Positions 1 through 7,557 of a DNA stretch of 36,340 nucleotides are shown one piece after another. Under the pieces are notes generated by a model, which made no database searches, was not told where the DNA came from, and saw only the letters and a program-made list of their open reading frames with translations. Source of the DNA: Hyella patelloides LEGE 07179 (GTDB lineage Bacteria; Cyanobacteriota; Cyanobacteriia; Cyanobacteriales; Xenococcaceae); contig NZ_LR213802.1 in assembly GCF_900659865.1 (NCBI RefSeq), forward strand, positions 1 through 36,340, given 5' to 3'. The stretch's first letter is position 1, and every line of letters begins with the position of its first letter. Position numbers and translations under genes: made by a program.

Positions 1-258
1 CAGATTAATTTAATTGGTATTAATAATCGTAATTTAGAAGATTTTTCTGTTAGTTTACAAACAACTAAAACTATTCTCGAAGCAAGAAAAGATACTTTAA
101 CAGAACGCAATATTACAGTAGTAAGTGAGTCTGGTTTACATCAAACAGATGATTTAAACTTTGTCAAAGATGCTGGCGCAAAAGCCGTTCTCATTGGGGA
201 ATCTTTAGTTAAACAAACCGATCCTCAAGCAGCTATTAAAAACCTTTTTGACTTATAA
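1..258 (+). CDS. trpC: Indole-3-glycerol phosphate synthase, C-terminal fragment
   Basis: The reading frame is open from base 1 and ends at TAA 256-258, giving the last 85 residues of a protein whose start lies outside the window. The visible part shows the beta-strand 7 and 8 phosphate-binding region of the TIM barrel: INNRNLEDF, then VSESGL, then [13 protein letters not shown]. These match the conserved C-terminal motifs of TrpC, which closes the indole ring from carboxyphenylamino-deoxyribulose phosphate in tryptophan synthesis in the cytoplasm. The next gene, narM, is convergent. The identification rests on motif recognition only, but the motif order and spacing leave few alternatives. 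Confidence 0.93.
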   Translation, partial: QINLIGINNRNLEDFSVSLQTTKTILEARKDTLTERNITVVSESGLHQTDDLNFVKDAGAKAVLIGESLVKQTDPQAAIKNLFDL

Positions 259-279
259 AAAATCAGAAAACACATAGCT

Positions 280-301
280 AGGGGCGAAGGTTAATCGCCC
301 T
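280..301. terminator. Weak hairpin between convergent trpC and narM
   Basis: GGGCG (282-286) pairs with CGCCC (296-300) around a 9-base loop, with a possible G-T pair outside. It lies between the stops of two convergent genes, where a shared terminator would be expected. No strong T-run follows on either strand, so termination is inferred from position. Confidence 0.35.
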
Positions 302-314
302 GACAACCAAATTA

Positions 315-791
315 TTATTCTGCAATACCAAATTCTTTTAACGCTGGCATAAAGTTACGATTTTCATGACTGGGACGACTTAACTTAATCAGAGCAAAAC
401 GCTGTAGAGAAGTCAAACTTGACCACTGATGTAGAGAAATTTTAATTCCCAGTTCGGCTGCTTTAATTTTTATACCTTTAGGTATTTCATTAGTATTCAG
501 CCATAAAGGATGGGGATCGATTGCTAATTCTTTAGCAGGTTTTCCTGTTTTAGCTATTACCAAATTTTGTAAAAATTCACGATAATCTTTGATTTCCTGT
601 GAACTATTACAAGGCATTGTAACTATAGTTTGCCTTTCTGACTGAGTAAATTGATTCCAATGTTCGAGTTTCAGCTTAACGCCACAAGTATCTAACTTCA
701 TTCTGGCAATCATCGGAATACAGCGTAAAGATTCAACAAAATCAGTTTCAAACTGTAAAAAAGCTTGGTTAGTCATTGCTTGCGATCGCAT
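315..791 (-). CDS. narM: Nitrate reductase associated protein NarM
   Basis: The 158-residue protein matches the small cyanobacterial nitrate-reductase-associated family. The signature blocks are FETDFVESLRCIPMIARMKL near the N-terminus, MPCNSSQEIKDYR in the middle, and LTSLQRFALIKLSRPSHEN near the C-terminus. In cyanobacteria NarM is needed for active assimilatory nitrate reductase, probably in maturation or stability, although its biochemical role is not settled. No narB or nrt gene lies in this window, so it is separated from its usual functional partners here. The start is uncertain: ATG at 791 has AGGA only two bases upstream, while ATG at 776 (MTNQAF) fits the family length better but has no well-placed ribosome site. 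A HIP1 octamer lies between the two candidate starts. Confidence 0.88.
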   Translation of the reverse strand: MRSQAMTNQAFLQFETDFVESLRCIPMIARMKLDTCGVKLKLEHWNQFTQSERQTIVTMPCNSSQEIKDYREFLQNLVIAKTGKPAKELAIDPHPLWLNTNEIPKGIKIKAAELGIKISLHQWSSLTSLQRFALIKLSRPSHENRNFMPALKEFGIAE

Positions 792-879
792 TATCCTGAT
801 TAAACAAATTACTATTAATCATATCTTTTAAATTGAGCTTATTTTAGTAAAGCAAAAAACAAAAACGAAATCAATAAGT

Positions 880-1200
880 ATGAAACAAAACAAGATAATA
901 ACTACACAACAGTCTCAAGTCGCTATGTTATATAGAATGACGGGTTCTGGTAAAACAACTTTTGCTACTAAATTGAAAAGTGAACTTCCAGCAATTTGCT
1001 GTTCTATATCGCTAGTTTCGAGAGAAGGGAAACAAATAAATTATAATTGTATTATGCAGCCTAACTGTTGCTATTTTATGCCTTGTGAAATATTAATGGC
1101 TTCTACTGCTTGAAAAAGCCGTTCAACAGCTTGGTTTAAGAAAGAAAGTATTTGTTTTAGAGGAAATATTGTTTGATAAATCAATCTTATTCTTCAATGA
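880..1200 (+). pseudogene. Decayed P-loop kinase/ATPase remnant
   Basis: An open frame at 880-1113 encodes 77 residues, including a Walker A motif in the context RMTGSGKTTFATKLKSELPA. This resembles the start of small AAA-type or zeta-like P-loop kinases, whose motif sits within about 20 residues of the N-terminus. After roughly residue 45 the translation becomes low-complexity and cysteine-rich and resembles no family. A different frame then stays open to the TAA around 1208 with coding-like sequence (EKAVQQLGLRKKVFVLEE). This suggests a full-length kinase degraded by deletions and frameshifts. No RBS is obvious. An intact small protein is possible but unlikely. Confidence 0.5.
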
Positions 1201-1380
1201 TGCTGATTAATTTTTCTCCACAACAAGTTAACCCAAATATTTACAAATATTTACAAATAATCTGAATTTCAAAAATCACACCATTTCTCATGCATTAACA
1301 CGAGACTTGGAATCGCGAAGTCAAAGATTTTTGCGCCGTAAAAAAGTACGATTTATTTTTCTCTGACTTCAAATCAGACT

Positions 1381-1767
1381 TCATTCTCCAATTAAAGAAG
1401 CATCGAAATTACCTTCTTTCCATAATTGGTGGAGGAAAAATTCCGTACGCTCATCTAAGTGACAAACGAAAATCCCTTCTTCGCTATTTTCTTCAGTAGT
1501 CACCCAAATACCTTGAAGACTAACTTCAGCAGAATCATCATCACAGACGTCTAATTCTAAAATATTATTGCTGTGATCTTCTAATGCTTCAAGAGTGCCA
1601 AAATAAGGTAGGTCAATAGGAAGCAATAAAGAAGCAGTGCTAGGCTCGACATAAACGCTAGCAGTAGCTCGTAAGCAGACTAAAATTCTGTTAGCAAGCC
1701 AAGTTTCTAAAGAATCAGTTAAACGCTCCAAGTAAAAACCGTTTTCTGTATAAGTAATTTTTAACAT
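1381..1767 (-). CDS. Conserved cyanobacterial protein, alr0857-like
   Basis: The 128-residue acidic protein opens with MLKITYTENGFYLERL and contains EPSTASLLLP and, near the end, EEGIFVCHLDERTEFFLHQL. I recognise this as a widespread cyanobacterial family of unknown function resembling Nostoc alr0857. There is no signal peptide, membrane segment or catalytic motif, so it is probably cytoplasmic. ATG at 1767 is preceded by GGAG about 12 bases upstream (TGGAGATCGATAGTTA), which supports this start. The HNH nuclease gene ends 36 bases upstream on the same strand, so the two are probably co-transcribed. I cannot assign a function; the family name is from memory and was not searched. Confidence 0.75.
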   Translation of the reverse strand: MLKITYTENGFYLERLTDSLETWLANRILVCLRATASVYVEPSTASLLLPIDLPYFGTLEALEDHSNNILELDVCDDDSAEVSLQGIWVTTEENSEEGIFVCHLDERTEFFLHQLWKEGNFDASLIGE

Positions 1768-1803
1768 TAACTATCGATCTCCATAAAAAAATTTAAAAAT
1801 TTG

Positions 1804-2313
1804 CTAATTATCCGTTACTAGTTGTTGCTCTTGCCAAAATTGTTCCGCAAACGCGATAGTTGGGTGTTTAGGTGCTTTTGGCTTGTTCAATAAAGTCATC
1901 TTGGCTTCTTCAGGGGTTTTATTTCCTTTACGACTATTACAATCGGCACAAGCAATCACAACATTGTTCCAAATATGTTTACCTCCTCTTGAGCGAGGAA
2001 TAATGTGGTCTATAGTTAACTGTTTCCTATTTCCACAGTATTGGCATTGATGCTCGTCACGTCTTAAAATTTCTTTTCGGCTAACAGGAGGAATTTTCCA
2101 AGGTCTTTCTGCACTTTGATATAGCCGAATGACAGGCGGTACTTGAATTACAATACTTGGAGAGCGAATTTCTTTAAAGGTAGTATCTTCAAAAAAAATT
2201 ATTGGCTCAGCTTTTCCCATAGCTAAAAGAGTAACGGCTCTTCTAAAATTAATCCTATTCAACGGTAGATAGTTTTGGGAAAATACCACGACCGATTTAG
2301 TGGAAGTAGTCAT
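1804..2313 (-). CDS. HNH endonuclease family protein
   Basis: The 169-residue protein has a C-terminal HNH domain of the type common in stand-alone cyanobacterial nucleases. Two CxxC zinc knuckles (C90-C93 and C122-C125) bracket the catalytic DH (102-103) in IDHIIPRSRGG, followed by WNNVV and the CNSRKG tail with the last Asn/His-type ligands. The first 75 residues (VVVFSQNYLPLNRINFRRA) form the conserved N-terminal part of this family. HNH enzymes nick or cut DNA using a metal ion. This family is chromosomal, and its natural substrate is unknown. No self-splicing intron or phage genes are adjacent, so it is not evidently a homing enzyme here. The alr0857-like gene follows 36 bases downstream. 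Confidence 0.9.
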   Translation of the reverse strand: MTTSTKSVVVFSQNYLPLNRINFRRAVTLLAMGKAEPIIFFEDTTFKEIRSPSIVIQVPPVIRLYQSAERPWKIPPVSRKEILRRDEHQCQYCGNRKQLTIDHIIPRSRGGKHIWNNVVIACADCNSRKGNKTPEEAKMTLLNKPKAPKHPTIAFAEQFWQEQQLVTDN

Positions 2314-2318
2314 CGTTC

Positions 2319-2332
2319 ATTCATTAATGAAT
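2319..2332. promoter_or_regulatory. Perfect 14-bp palindrome upstream of the HNH gene
   Basis: ATTCATTAATGAAT is a perfect palindrome starting 6 bases before the ATG of the HNH gene, in its 5' untranslated region. It could be an operator or just AT-rich coincidence. A regulatory role is inference. Confidence 0.35.
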
Positions 2333-2359
2333 TATATTGTTACCAAATGAAAAGAAAAA

Positions 2360-2389
2360 CCCCCGCTTCTGATTGATTAGACGCGGGGG
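2360..2389 (-). terminator. Rho-independent terminator
   Basis: CCCCCGC (2360-2366) pairs perfectly with GCGGGGG (2383-2389); TCT/AGA extends the stem inward around an 8-base loop. On the minus strand the stem is followed by TTTTTCTTTT (complement of 2350-2359), the classic polarity for transcripts coming from 2668 towards 2400. It therefore terminates the small ORF or RNA at 2417-2668, isolating it from the HNH gene. Confidence 0.85.
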
Positions 2390-2416
2390 GATAAACTAAA
2401 GTTAAACTATGATTGT

Positions 2417-2668
2417 TTACCTTGGTACAACTAACTTAGTTTTGTACCCTCCGCTATTCGATTTGGGTTGTAATTCGATGTTTACAATACTTAAACGTTG
2501 ATTCGAGCTATAATCCTTACTTTGCTCTCTTAAGGGTGTTGATTCCCGTAAATGTAGGTCGCTATAATGCCAATCTATAAATGAACACCCATCAACCATC
2601 GCTGCGTCAAAGTTCTGTCCTTGGCGTTCTGTCGCAGATATTCGGTTGAAGAGTGCTAAAAGTAACAT
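2417..2668 (-). CDS. Small hypothetical protein (83 aa), or a transcribed non-coding unit
   Basis: The 83-residue frame starts at ATG 2668 and ends 27 bases before a strong terminator, which shows that a transcript on this strand ends here. The product is hydrophilic apart from its first seven residues, has no motif I recognise, and has no membrane segment or signal peptide. Codon use (TTA, CAA, GAA, AAT) resembles neighbouring genes, but the region before the ATG (ACAACTTCCACAAATTCA) has no ribosome binding site. It is divergent from the ribbon-helix-helix gene at 2765, and the two share a 96-base spacer with an inverted repeat. It may be a real small gene, or a small RNA that happens to stay open. 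Confidence 0.45.
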   Translation of the reverse strand: MLLLALFNRISATERQGQNFDAAMVDGCSFIDWHYSDLHLRESTPLREQSKDYSSNQRLSIVNIELQPKSNSGGYKTKLVVPR

Positions 2669-2694
2669 TGAATTTGTGGAAGTTGTTTTTACGG

Positions 2695-2721
2695 TAGTGT
2701 CAAAGTATAATTTTGATACTA
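2695..2721. promoter_or_regulatory. Inverted-repeat operator candidate between divergent genes
   Basis: TAGTGTCAAA (2695-2704) and TTTGATACTA (2712-2721) are inverted repeats with a single mismatch over 10 bases, separated by the AT-rich spacer GTATAAT. The element lies 43 bases upstream of the ribbon-helix-helix gene ATG and 26 bases upstream of the divergent small ORF. The position suits autoregulation by a ribbon-helix-helix protein, but binding is inferred. Confidence 0.5.
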
Positions 2722-2764
2722 CACTTATATTACCCAGATGTCCAGTATTTAGAGGAAAAAAATT

Positions 2765-3103
2765 ATGCGTACCTTAACTCGTACATCGACAACCGAAATG
2801 GAAGTCACCAGTATTCGCTTAGAAAGAAGCCTTAAGGATAAGCTAAAAGAACTTTCTGGTAATCAAGGTTACCAGGCATTAATTCGAGATATTCTTTGGA
2901 ACTACGTGCATCAGAAATCAGGTGATTATCGTCCTCAATTTGCTCTTTCGGATATTAGAGCCACTTTAGAAGCGGTAGCCAGAAAAGACGAAAGTTGCGC
3001 TTTAACTGGAAAATTAATCCAAGAAGGGGAACCCATGCTACTCGCTTTTACTATTTATGGTGATTTGGTGCCTTTGAGCTTTGAGAGTGTAAATCCAGAA
3101 TAA
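2765..3103 (+). CDS. Ribbon-helix-helix-type conserved cyanobacterial protein
   Basis: The 112-residue protein begins with a segment (about residues 10-50) that reads as a ribbon-helix-helix DNA-binding fold: a strand in TEMEVTSIRLERSLKDKL, then two helices through GNQGYQALIRDILWNYV. The second half (ALTGKLIQEGEPMLLAFTIYGDLVPLS) resembles a small beta-rich domain of unknown role, with a conserved Cys-Ala-Leu-Thr-Gly turn. I recall close relatives only in cyanobacteria. AGAGG lies about 10 bases before the ATG and supports the start. The inverted repeat at 2695-2721 could be its operator. A transcriptional regulator is the likeliest role; no antitoxin partner is convincing, although the divergent small ORF could be examined as one. 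Confidence 0.7.
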   Translation: MRTLTRTSTTEMEVTSIRLERSLKDKLKELSGNQGYQALIRDILWNYVHQKSGDYRPQFALSDIRATLEAVARKDESCALTGKLIQEGEPMLLAFTIYGDLVPLSFESVNPE

Positions 3104-3115
3104 TTACATAGTTCT

Positions 3116-3152
3116 GAGTTGGGTTAGTGATTGGTATGTCAATACCCAACTC
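3116..3152. terminator. Strong hairpin between convergent genes
   Basis: GAGTTGGGT (3116-3124) pairs perfectly with ACCCAACTC (3144-3152), and ATTG/CAAT inside it can extend the stem. It lies between the convergent RHH gene and purT. No T-run follows, so it may be a factor-assisted terminator or mRNA end-protecting stem rather than an intrinsic terminator. Confidence 0.5.
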
Positions 3153-3273
3153 CCCTGTAGTTAGTTCCCTAATCAGTTCTCCAATTCGCCTTATGTGTAA
3201 ATAAAGAACACAAGACAAAGAACTAACAACACCGTAATCAAATCGCTGACAATCATTAGTTTTGATTTTTCAT

Positions 3274-4446
3274 TTATTCGGTTAGCTTAATCTTTTGGGC
3301 TGCTGCTGTGGCTTTTTCTCTGGCTTCTGTGACATCTTTTCCTTTGGCTAAAGCTACTCCCATGCGACGATATGGACGAGAATTAGGTTTGCCAAAGAGC
3401 CTAATATCAACGTCTGGTGTGGATAGTGCTTCGGCTACATTGTTAAATACAATTTTGTCTGAGTACTGACTCGCTAAAATCACTGCACTAGCAGAAGGAG
3501 CAAAAACTTCTATCTTGGGAATCGGTAAGCCAAGAATTGCTCGCAAATGCAGTTCAAATTCATTAAGATTTTGCGAAATTAATGTAACCATTCCCGTATC
3601 ATGAGGACGAGGGGAAAGTTCGGAAAAAATTACTTCATCTTTTGTAACAAAAAATTCTACACCGAAAATACCAGCACCTCCTAAAGCATCAGTCACTTTG
3701 GTAGCTATCTTTTCAGCTTGTTTAATTTGCTTGTCGCTAATTCCTGCGGGTTGCCAAGATTCTTGGTAGTCGCCTCTTTCTTGACGATGACCGATAGGGG
3801 AGCAAAAAATAGTGGGTGCATTCCACTGTTTAATAGTCATGAGAGTGATTTCAATTTCAAAATCAATAAATTCTTCAATAATTATCTTTTGCGTATCTCC
3901 TCTTGCTCCTTGGATAGCATAATTCCAAGCCTTTGTTAATTCTTGGGAAGTTTTCACAATTGATTGCCCTTTACCAGAAGAAGACATTACGGGTTTAATT
4001 ACATTGGGAAAGCCAATTTCTGGCACCACCTTTTCCAATTCTTCTAGATTACTTGCATAAGCATATTTAGCTGTTCTAATACTTAATTGAGTTGCTGCTA
4101 ATTCGCGAATGCGATCGCGATTCATGGTATAGTTAGTGGCTGCTGCGGTGGGAATTACTGTGTATCCTTGACTTTCAAATTTCGCTAATTTTTCTGTCCG
4201 AATCGCTTCAATTTCTGGCACGATAAAATCAGGCTGATATTTCTCCACAACCCTGGCTAAATCATCTTCACTAAGCATAGAAATAACCTCAAAAGCATCA
4301 GCAACTTGCATCGCAGGAGCATTTGCATAACTATCAATAGCAACCACAAAGTTACCTAATCTTTGAGCAGCAATTACGACTTCTTTTCCTAATTCTCCTG
4401 AACCCAGAAGCATGATTTTTTGTGGTAATTGGATATTTTTGGTCAT
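3274..4446 (-). CDS. purT: Formate-dependent phosphoribosylglycinamide formyltransferase (GAR transformylase 2)
   Basis: The 390-residue length is standard for PurT, an ATP-grasp enzyme that makes formyl-GAR from GAR, formate and ATP in the third step of purine synthesis, without folate. Visible in order are the N-terminal nucleotide-binding loop LLGSGELGKEV (13-23), the GAR-binding PEIEAIRTE, the ATP-grasp strand VIKPVMSSSGKGQS, the metal-binding FGVEFFV and SELSPRPHDTGMVTLISQ, and the C-terminal RPYRRMGVALA. All are characteristic of PurT rather than its relative PurK. It is a single-gene unit: the upstream kilobase contains only a transposase relic, and the downstream neighbour is convergent. 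No clear RBS precedes ATG 4446. Confidence 0.96.
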   Translation of the reverse strand: MTKNIQLPQKIMLLGSGELGKEVVIAAQRLGNFVVAIDSYANAPAMQVADAFEVISMLSEDDLARVVEKYQPDFIVPEIEAIRTEKLAKFESQGYTVIPTAAATNYTMNRDRIRELAATQLSIRTAKYAYASNLEELEKVVPEIGFPNVIKPVMSSSGKGQSIVKTSQELTKAWNYAIQGARGDTQKIIIEEFIDFEIEITLMTIKQWNAPTIFCSPIGHRQERGDYQESWQPAGISDKQIKQAEKIATKVTDALGGAGIFGVEFFVTKDEVIFSELSPRPHDTGMVTLISQNLNEFELHLRAILGLPIPKIEVFAPSASAVILASQYSDKIVFNNVAEALSTPDVDIRLFGKPNSRPYRRMGVALAKGKDVTEAREKATAAAQKIKLTE

Positions 4447-4494
4447 GGTTTTTTATTGGTGACTAATAGATTCAGATGCATCTCTTTCGCGCCA

Positions 4495-5095
4495 TGGGTC
4501 GTCGCTCGTCAATTAATTAAATGATTAATTTAGTTCCGAAGAAGCTCGTTTATCAGGAAAACAAGCTGAGATCAAACAAGATATCCAAAATCATATTTAG
4601 TGGTTGGAAGAGTGACTTAAACCAATTAATTAATAACAAGAAAAACTGATTAAAAACAACTGAAAGCTGTTCCTGGGATTGGTGAAGTAACTGCGATCAT
4701 TTACTTTAGTTGCTGCTCTACTCGAATTAGGTCAGTCAACTATCAGGAAAACAAATAAATCTCCTGCTTAGTTGGTCTAGCAACACTCAATCGTGATAGC
4801 GGAGGGGGCTGTCTCTTGAAATAGATTCAAGAGCTTGTAAGCACCGTGGCAGTGAAGAGTCTAACGAATGATTGTGGAGGACGGGCTGTGGTTCGTTGTG
4901 CTTGATACATGGCAAATTTCGTAGGAATTCGTTTTAATGAGGACAAGTTGCCTGAACTTGCTTCAGACGCGTGAGATGTCCGTCCTGTAATTGAAGCTTT
5001 ATGATGAGCGATTGCTTCAAAAAGTTAGCTTTGACTGCCTGAGCAGCACAAGTTGCTGATGATTTTCAATGCGACGATCAAAAGCAGTGAGCTTT
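4495..5095 (+). pseudogene. Decayed IS110-family transposase remnant
   Basis: No long frame exists, but fragments in shifting frames reproduce the IS110 C-terminal half in the right order. IKQDIQNHI-WLEE (about 4561-4610) contains stops. LKAVPGIGEVTA (4660-4695) is the helix-hairpin-helix-like PGIG motif. LVGLATLNRDSGG (4768-4806) matches the usual LVGLAPFNRDSG, and GGRAVVRCA (4876-4902), followed by a stop then YMAN, matches GGRxxVRxALYMA. KLLMIFNATIK (5050-5082) matches the C-terminal KLLxILNxMIK. The N-terminal DEDD catalytic part is missing or unrecognisable. Several stops and at least four frame changes show long inactivity. Confidence 0.75.
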
Positions 5096-5459
5096 GGTAA
5101 CCTCGTCTTTCTGAGCAAGCCACTTAAAAGGGAAAGTTTGACTTCAAGTCATATTCTCTTGCTTCATCTTTCTTCATTGAACGATTTTCAACTCAAAAGT
5201 TGGACATATTTTGTTGTCTTATCTAGCGATTGCCTGATAACACAAACATAATTTGACGAGCAACTAGGCGTGATTTTAGCGAGCGAACTTGATGATTTTT
5301 ACTCATCTAGAGCACGCGCGAGTAATCAACACATGAGAGTACACAAATCTTACGGGAGGAAATACCAACGGTCAGTCGGCAGATTCCACTCCCGTGTTGA
5401 TAATCAAAACAATCGCTACAGCAAAGCTCTCAACTAACTATTAAATACTTTCAATTTAT
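5096..5459. other. Gene-free stretch with nested inverted repeats downstream of rpsF
   Basis: I see no convincing gene here; the open frame that crosses 5069-5251 has no coding features and starts inside the IS110 relic. Two long-range inverted repeats occur. ATCAACAC (5325-5332) pairs with GTGTTGAT (5394-5401), and ACGGGAG (5352-5358) pairs with CTCCCGT (5389-5395). The arms share two bases, so the stems could nest or compete. The structure lies about 60 bases past the rpsF stop and might be its 3' end or an old insertion-sequence target. Confidence 0.4.
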
Positions 5460-5804
5460 CTATTCTTCTTCAGTAGAAGCATCTGCATCTGTTTGCTCTA
5501 ACGCTTCTTTAGGTGACTTTTTAAGTTTAAGAGTCATATAACGAATTACTTCTTCGCTAAGACGCATTGCTCTTTCTAAGGGAGCAACTTGTGTTCCATC
5601 AGCTTGATAATTGACTTGAATGTAAATACCATCTAAAAATTTCTTAACTGGGTAAGCTAATCTTTTTTTACCGCGATTAAGAATATCGATGTTTTCTGCG
5701 CCTCTTTGACTGAGAAAGTCTGTATATTTATTAACAGCTTCATTGACTTGATCTTCAGATAAGTCAGGACGCAAGATATACATCATTTCATAATGATTGC
5801 TCAT
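5460..5804 (-). CDS. rpsF: 30S ribosomal protein S6
   Basis: The product begins MSNHYEMMYILRPDLSEDQV and contains RGAENIDILNRGKKRLAYPVKK and ERAMRLSEEVIRYMTLKL, the complete S6 fold (beta-alpha-beta ferredoxin-like) that binds 16S rRNA with S18 at the platform of the small subunit. The acidic tail (EQTDADASTEEE) is an ordinary extension. I chose ATG 5804, giving 114 residues, because AAGGAG lies about 12 bases upstream and S6 normally starts just before Y-E-M/T-xx-I-xRP. A longer frame to 5855 is open but unlike S6. No rpsR or ssb follows, so the classical rpsF operon is not preserved. The gene appears monocistronic. Confidence 0.96.
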   Translation of the reverse strand: MSNHYEMMYILRPDLSEDQVNEAVNKYTDFLSQRGAENIDILNRGKKRLAYPVKKFLDGIYIQVNYQADGTQVAPLERAMRLSEEVIRYMTLKLKKSPKEALEQTDADASTEEE

Positions 5805-5924
5805 AGTTAAATTCCACTCCTTATGGACATTAATGGCTTTTTGCATAACTATCAAAAAGCAAGGAATTACTATCTTATCCCAATTTGTTGATTAAGTATC
5901 AAAAATAGCAAAATTCATTATTTG

Positions 5925-7286
5925 TTACTTTAACAACAGACGCAAAGGCTTAGTGAGCTTTCTGGGTAGCCAAAGAGATTTTTTGAGTAGAGTTCTCATT
6001 TGCCAAGTAGTTTTACCCAGTACTTTGTTTACAAGTAAAATTAACTGATATTTTTTGCTATTAGGATCGGTGGTATCTAATATTGGGTTTAAAAAATAGT
6101 CATCAATGCCATGGCTAGCAGCATTTTGGACAAACCACAAGGCATAATTAAAACGACCCTGTAAATGAGTAAGATCGAAAGCAATTTGTAAATCGATTCG
6201 TTGTTCCCAAAGATAGCGCATTAGTTTGGTAACTCGCCACGGGGATAGGTTAGACAATAAGCCTGATGGTTGGTTAAGTTCTAAATGAAAAGTTTCAAAA
6301 GGATTATTTTGCTCTAAAGTTATAGAATCGCGGTAGCAACGACGCATCAAATCTGCGATCGCTATTTGATTACTAAATTTACCATAACCATAGCTAGTGT
6401 TAACTGAATTATCCTGAAACTTCTGCAAACTTTCTAGATAACGATTGATAATACTTTGAATTGCTGGATCTAAATAATCTTGAAAGCGTTCGGTATGTTT
6501 AGAAAGTCTATTAGGTTGTTGAGAATCAATTCCGCTAAAGTGAAAAAAGATTAAAGGTTCACCATCTACTAACCACCCTTCAGAAGTTTGGCTTAATTTT
6601 CTCCGATCTAAATTCCAGTAAGCGACATTAAGAGTGCGATCTCTTAAAATAGCTACATTTTGGTGAAATGCTGGTAATAGATCGACAAACTTTTGATCGA
6701 CAAAAATTCCTTGGTCTTGTTGATTAATGCATTGATAACGCAGTCTTCTCTTCCACCATTGCAAAAAATTTTGTGCTTCTTGGCTATTATTGAGAGCAAT
6801 AAAACCCAAATTATAGATACCAGCTTTCATAATGCCAATATCATCGGGAAACTCGTCAAACTCTGCTGGTGCTGTTATATGAGGTGTAATGGCAAAATCC
6901 GCTCCTTTTTCAAAAGCATCAAATACAGGCTTCATCGGAGCAAACAATTCAATATCTGGATCGAGATAGACTATTTCCTCAAAACCTCTTTCACGAATTA
7001 ACCAATCTAGAAAAAAGGGTTTGATTGCGGTGTTAAATTCCATGATGTCGTAGCGAAACGCAAAATCAAGAAAATTAGTAATCTCTAAATCTGCTACGGG
7101 AATTACTTCAACATCTGCAATCTTTAGTTCAATTTCTGGTTGAGGAGTATCTGCTAAACATAAAAACAAAGATACTTCAGGATGATATTCTTTTAAAGAA
7201 GTGAATAAAATTCTGGCATAGGGAAAATAATTATTAGAGCAGATGCTAAAAATAGCTCTTTTCCGCATAGTAGCTGGTAGATTCAT
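5925..7286 (-). CDS. Glycosyltransferase with GT-A fold and DxD motif
   Basis: The 453-residue protein starts with a GT-A-type nucleotide-sugar fold: AIFSICSNNYFPYARILFTSL (residues 12-32), LFLCLADTP, then EIVYLDPDIELF, where DPD is the metal- and sugar-nucleotide-binding DxD. NLGFIALNNS and NQQDQGIFVDQKFVDLLPAF are acceptor-side segments typical of GT8/GT24-like enzymes, and FFHFSG holds the usual C-terminal histidine. About 150 further residues (GYGKFSNQIAIADLMRRCYRD onward) form a helical extension of unknown role. It likely transfers a sugar to a polysaccharide, lipid or protein, but donor and acceptor cannot be told. No other polysaccharide genes are adjacent. ATG 7268 (MRKRAIF) is an alternative start; neither has a clear RBS. 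Confidence 0.8.
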   Translation of the reverse strand: MNLPATMRKRAIFSICSNNYFPYARILFTSLKEYHPEVSLFLCLADTPQPEIELKIADVEVIPVADLEITNFLDFAFRYDIMEFNTAIKPFFLDWLIRERGFEEIVYLDPDIELFAPMKPVFDAFEKGADFAITPHITAPAEFDEFPDDIGIMKAGIYNLGFIALNNSQEAQNFLQWWKRRLRYQCINQQDQGIFVDQKFVDLLPAFHQNVAILRDRTLNVAYWNLDRRKLSQTSEGWLVDGEPLIFFHFSGIDSQQPNRLSKHTERFQDYLDPAIQSIINRYLESLQKFQDNSVNTSYGYGKFSNQIAIADLMRRCYRDSITLEQNNPFETFHLELNQPSGLLSNLSPWRVTKLMRYLWEQRIDLQIAFDLTHLQGRFNYALWFVQNAASHGIDDYFLNPILDTTDPNSKKYQLILLVNKVLGKTTWQMRTLLKKSLWLPRKLTKPLRLLLK

Positions 7287-7557
7287 TAACTAAATTGCGA
7301 TCGCATAATGATAAAACAACTTAAATCATTTAACATTTCTCAATTCACTTAGTAAACTAAAACACTGAACACTCATTATCTATTAATTAAATAGTCAATG
7401 TTCTATGTTAGAGCTAATTTAAAAGTGTGAATTTCCAATGGTTCATATTCAATGTTAAATAAGCTATCCCCTTTACTAATACCAAACTATAGTCAAAATA
7501 GAAAAGAACTTAGTAATCATAGATTCAATAATTCAGTAAATAATCCCTACTTGCTCC

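Noticed and set aside
5069-5251. 60-residue open frame on the plus strand
   Set aside because: It starts in the dead IS110 sequence, has no ribosome site or recognisable motif, and the composition is not coding-like.
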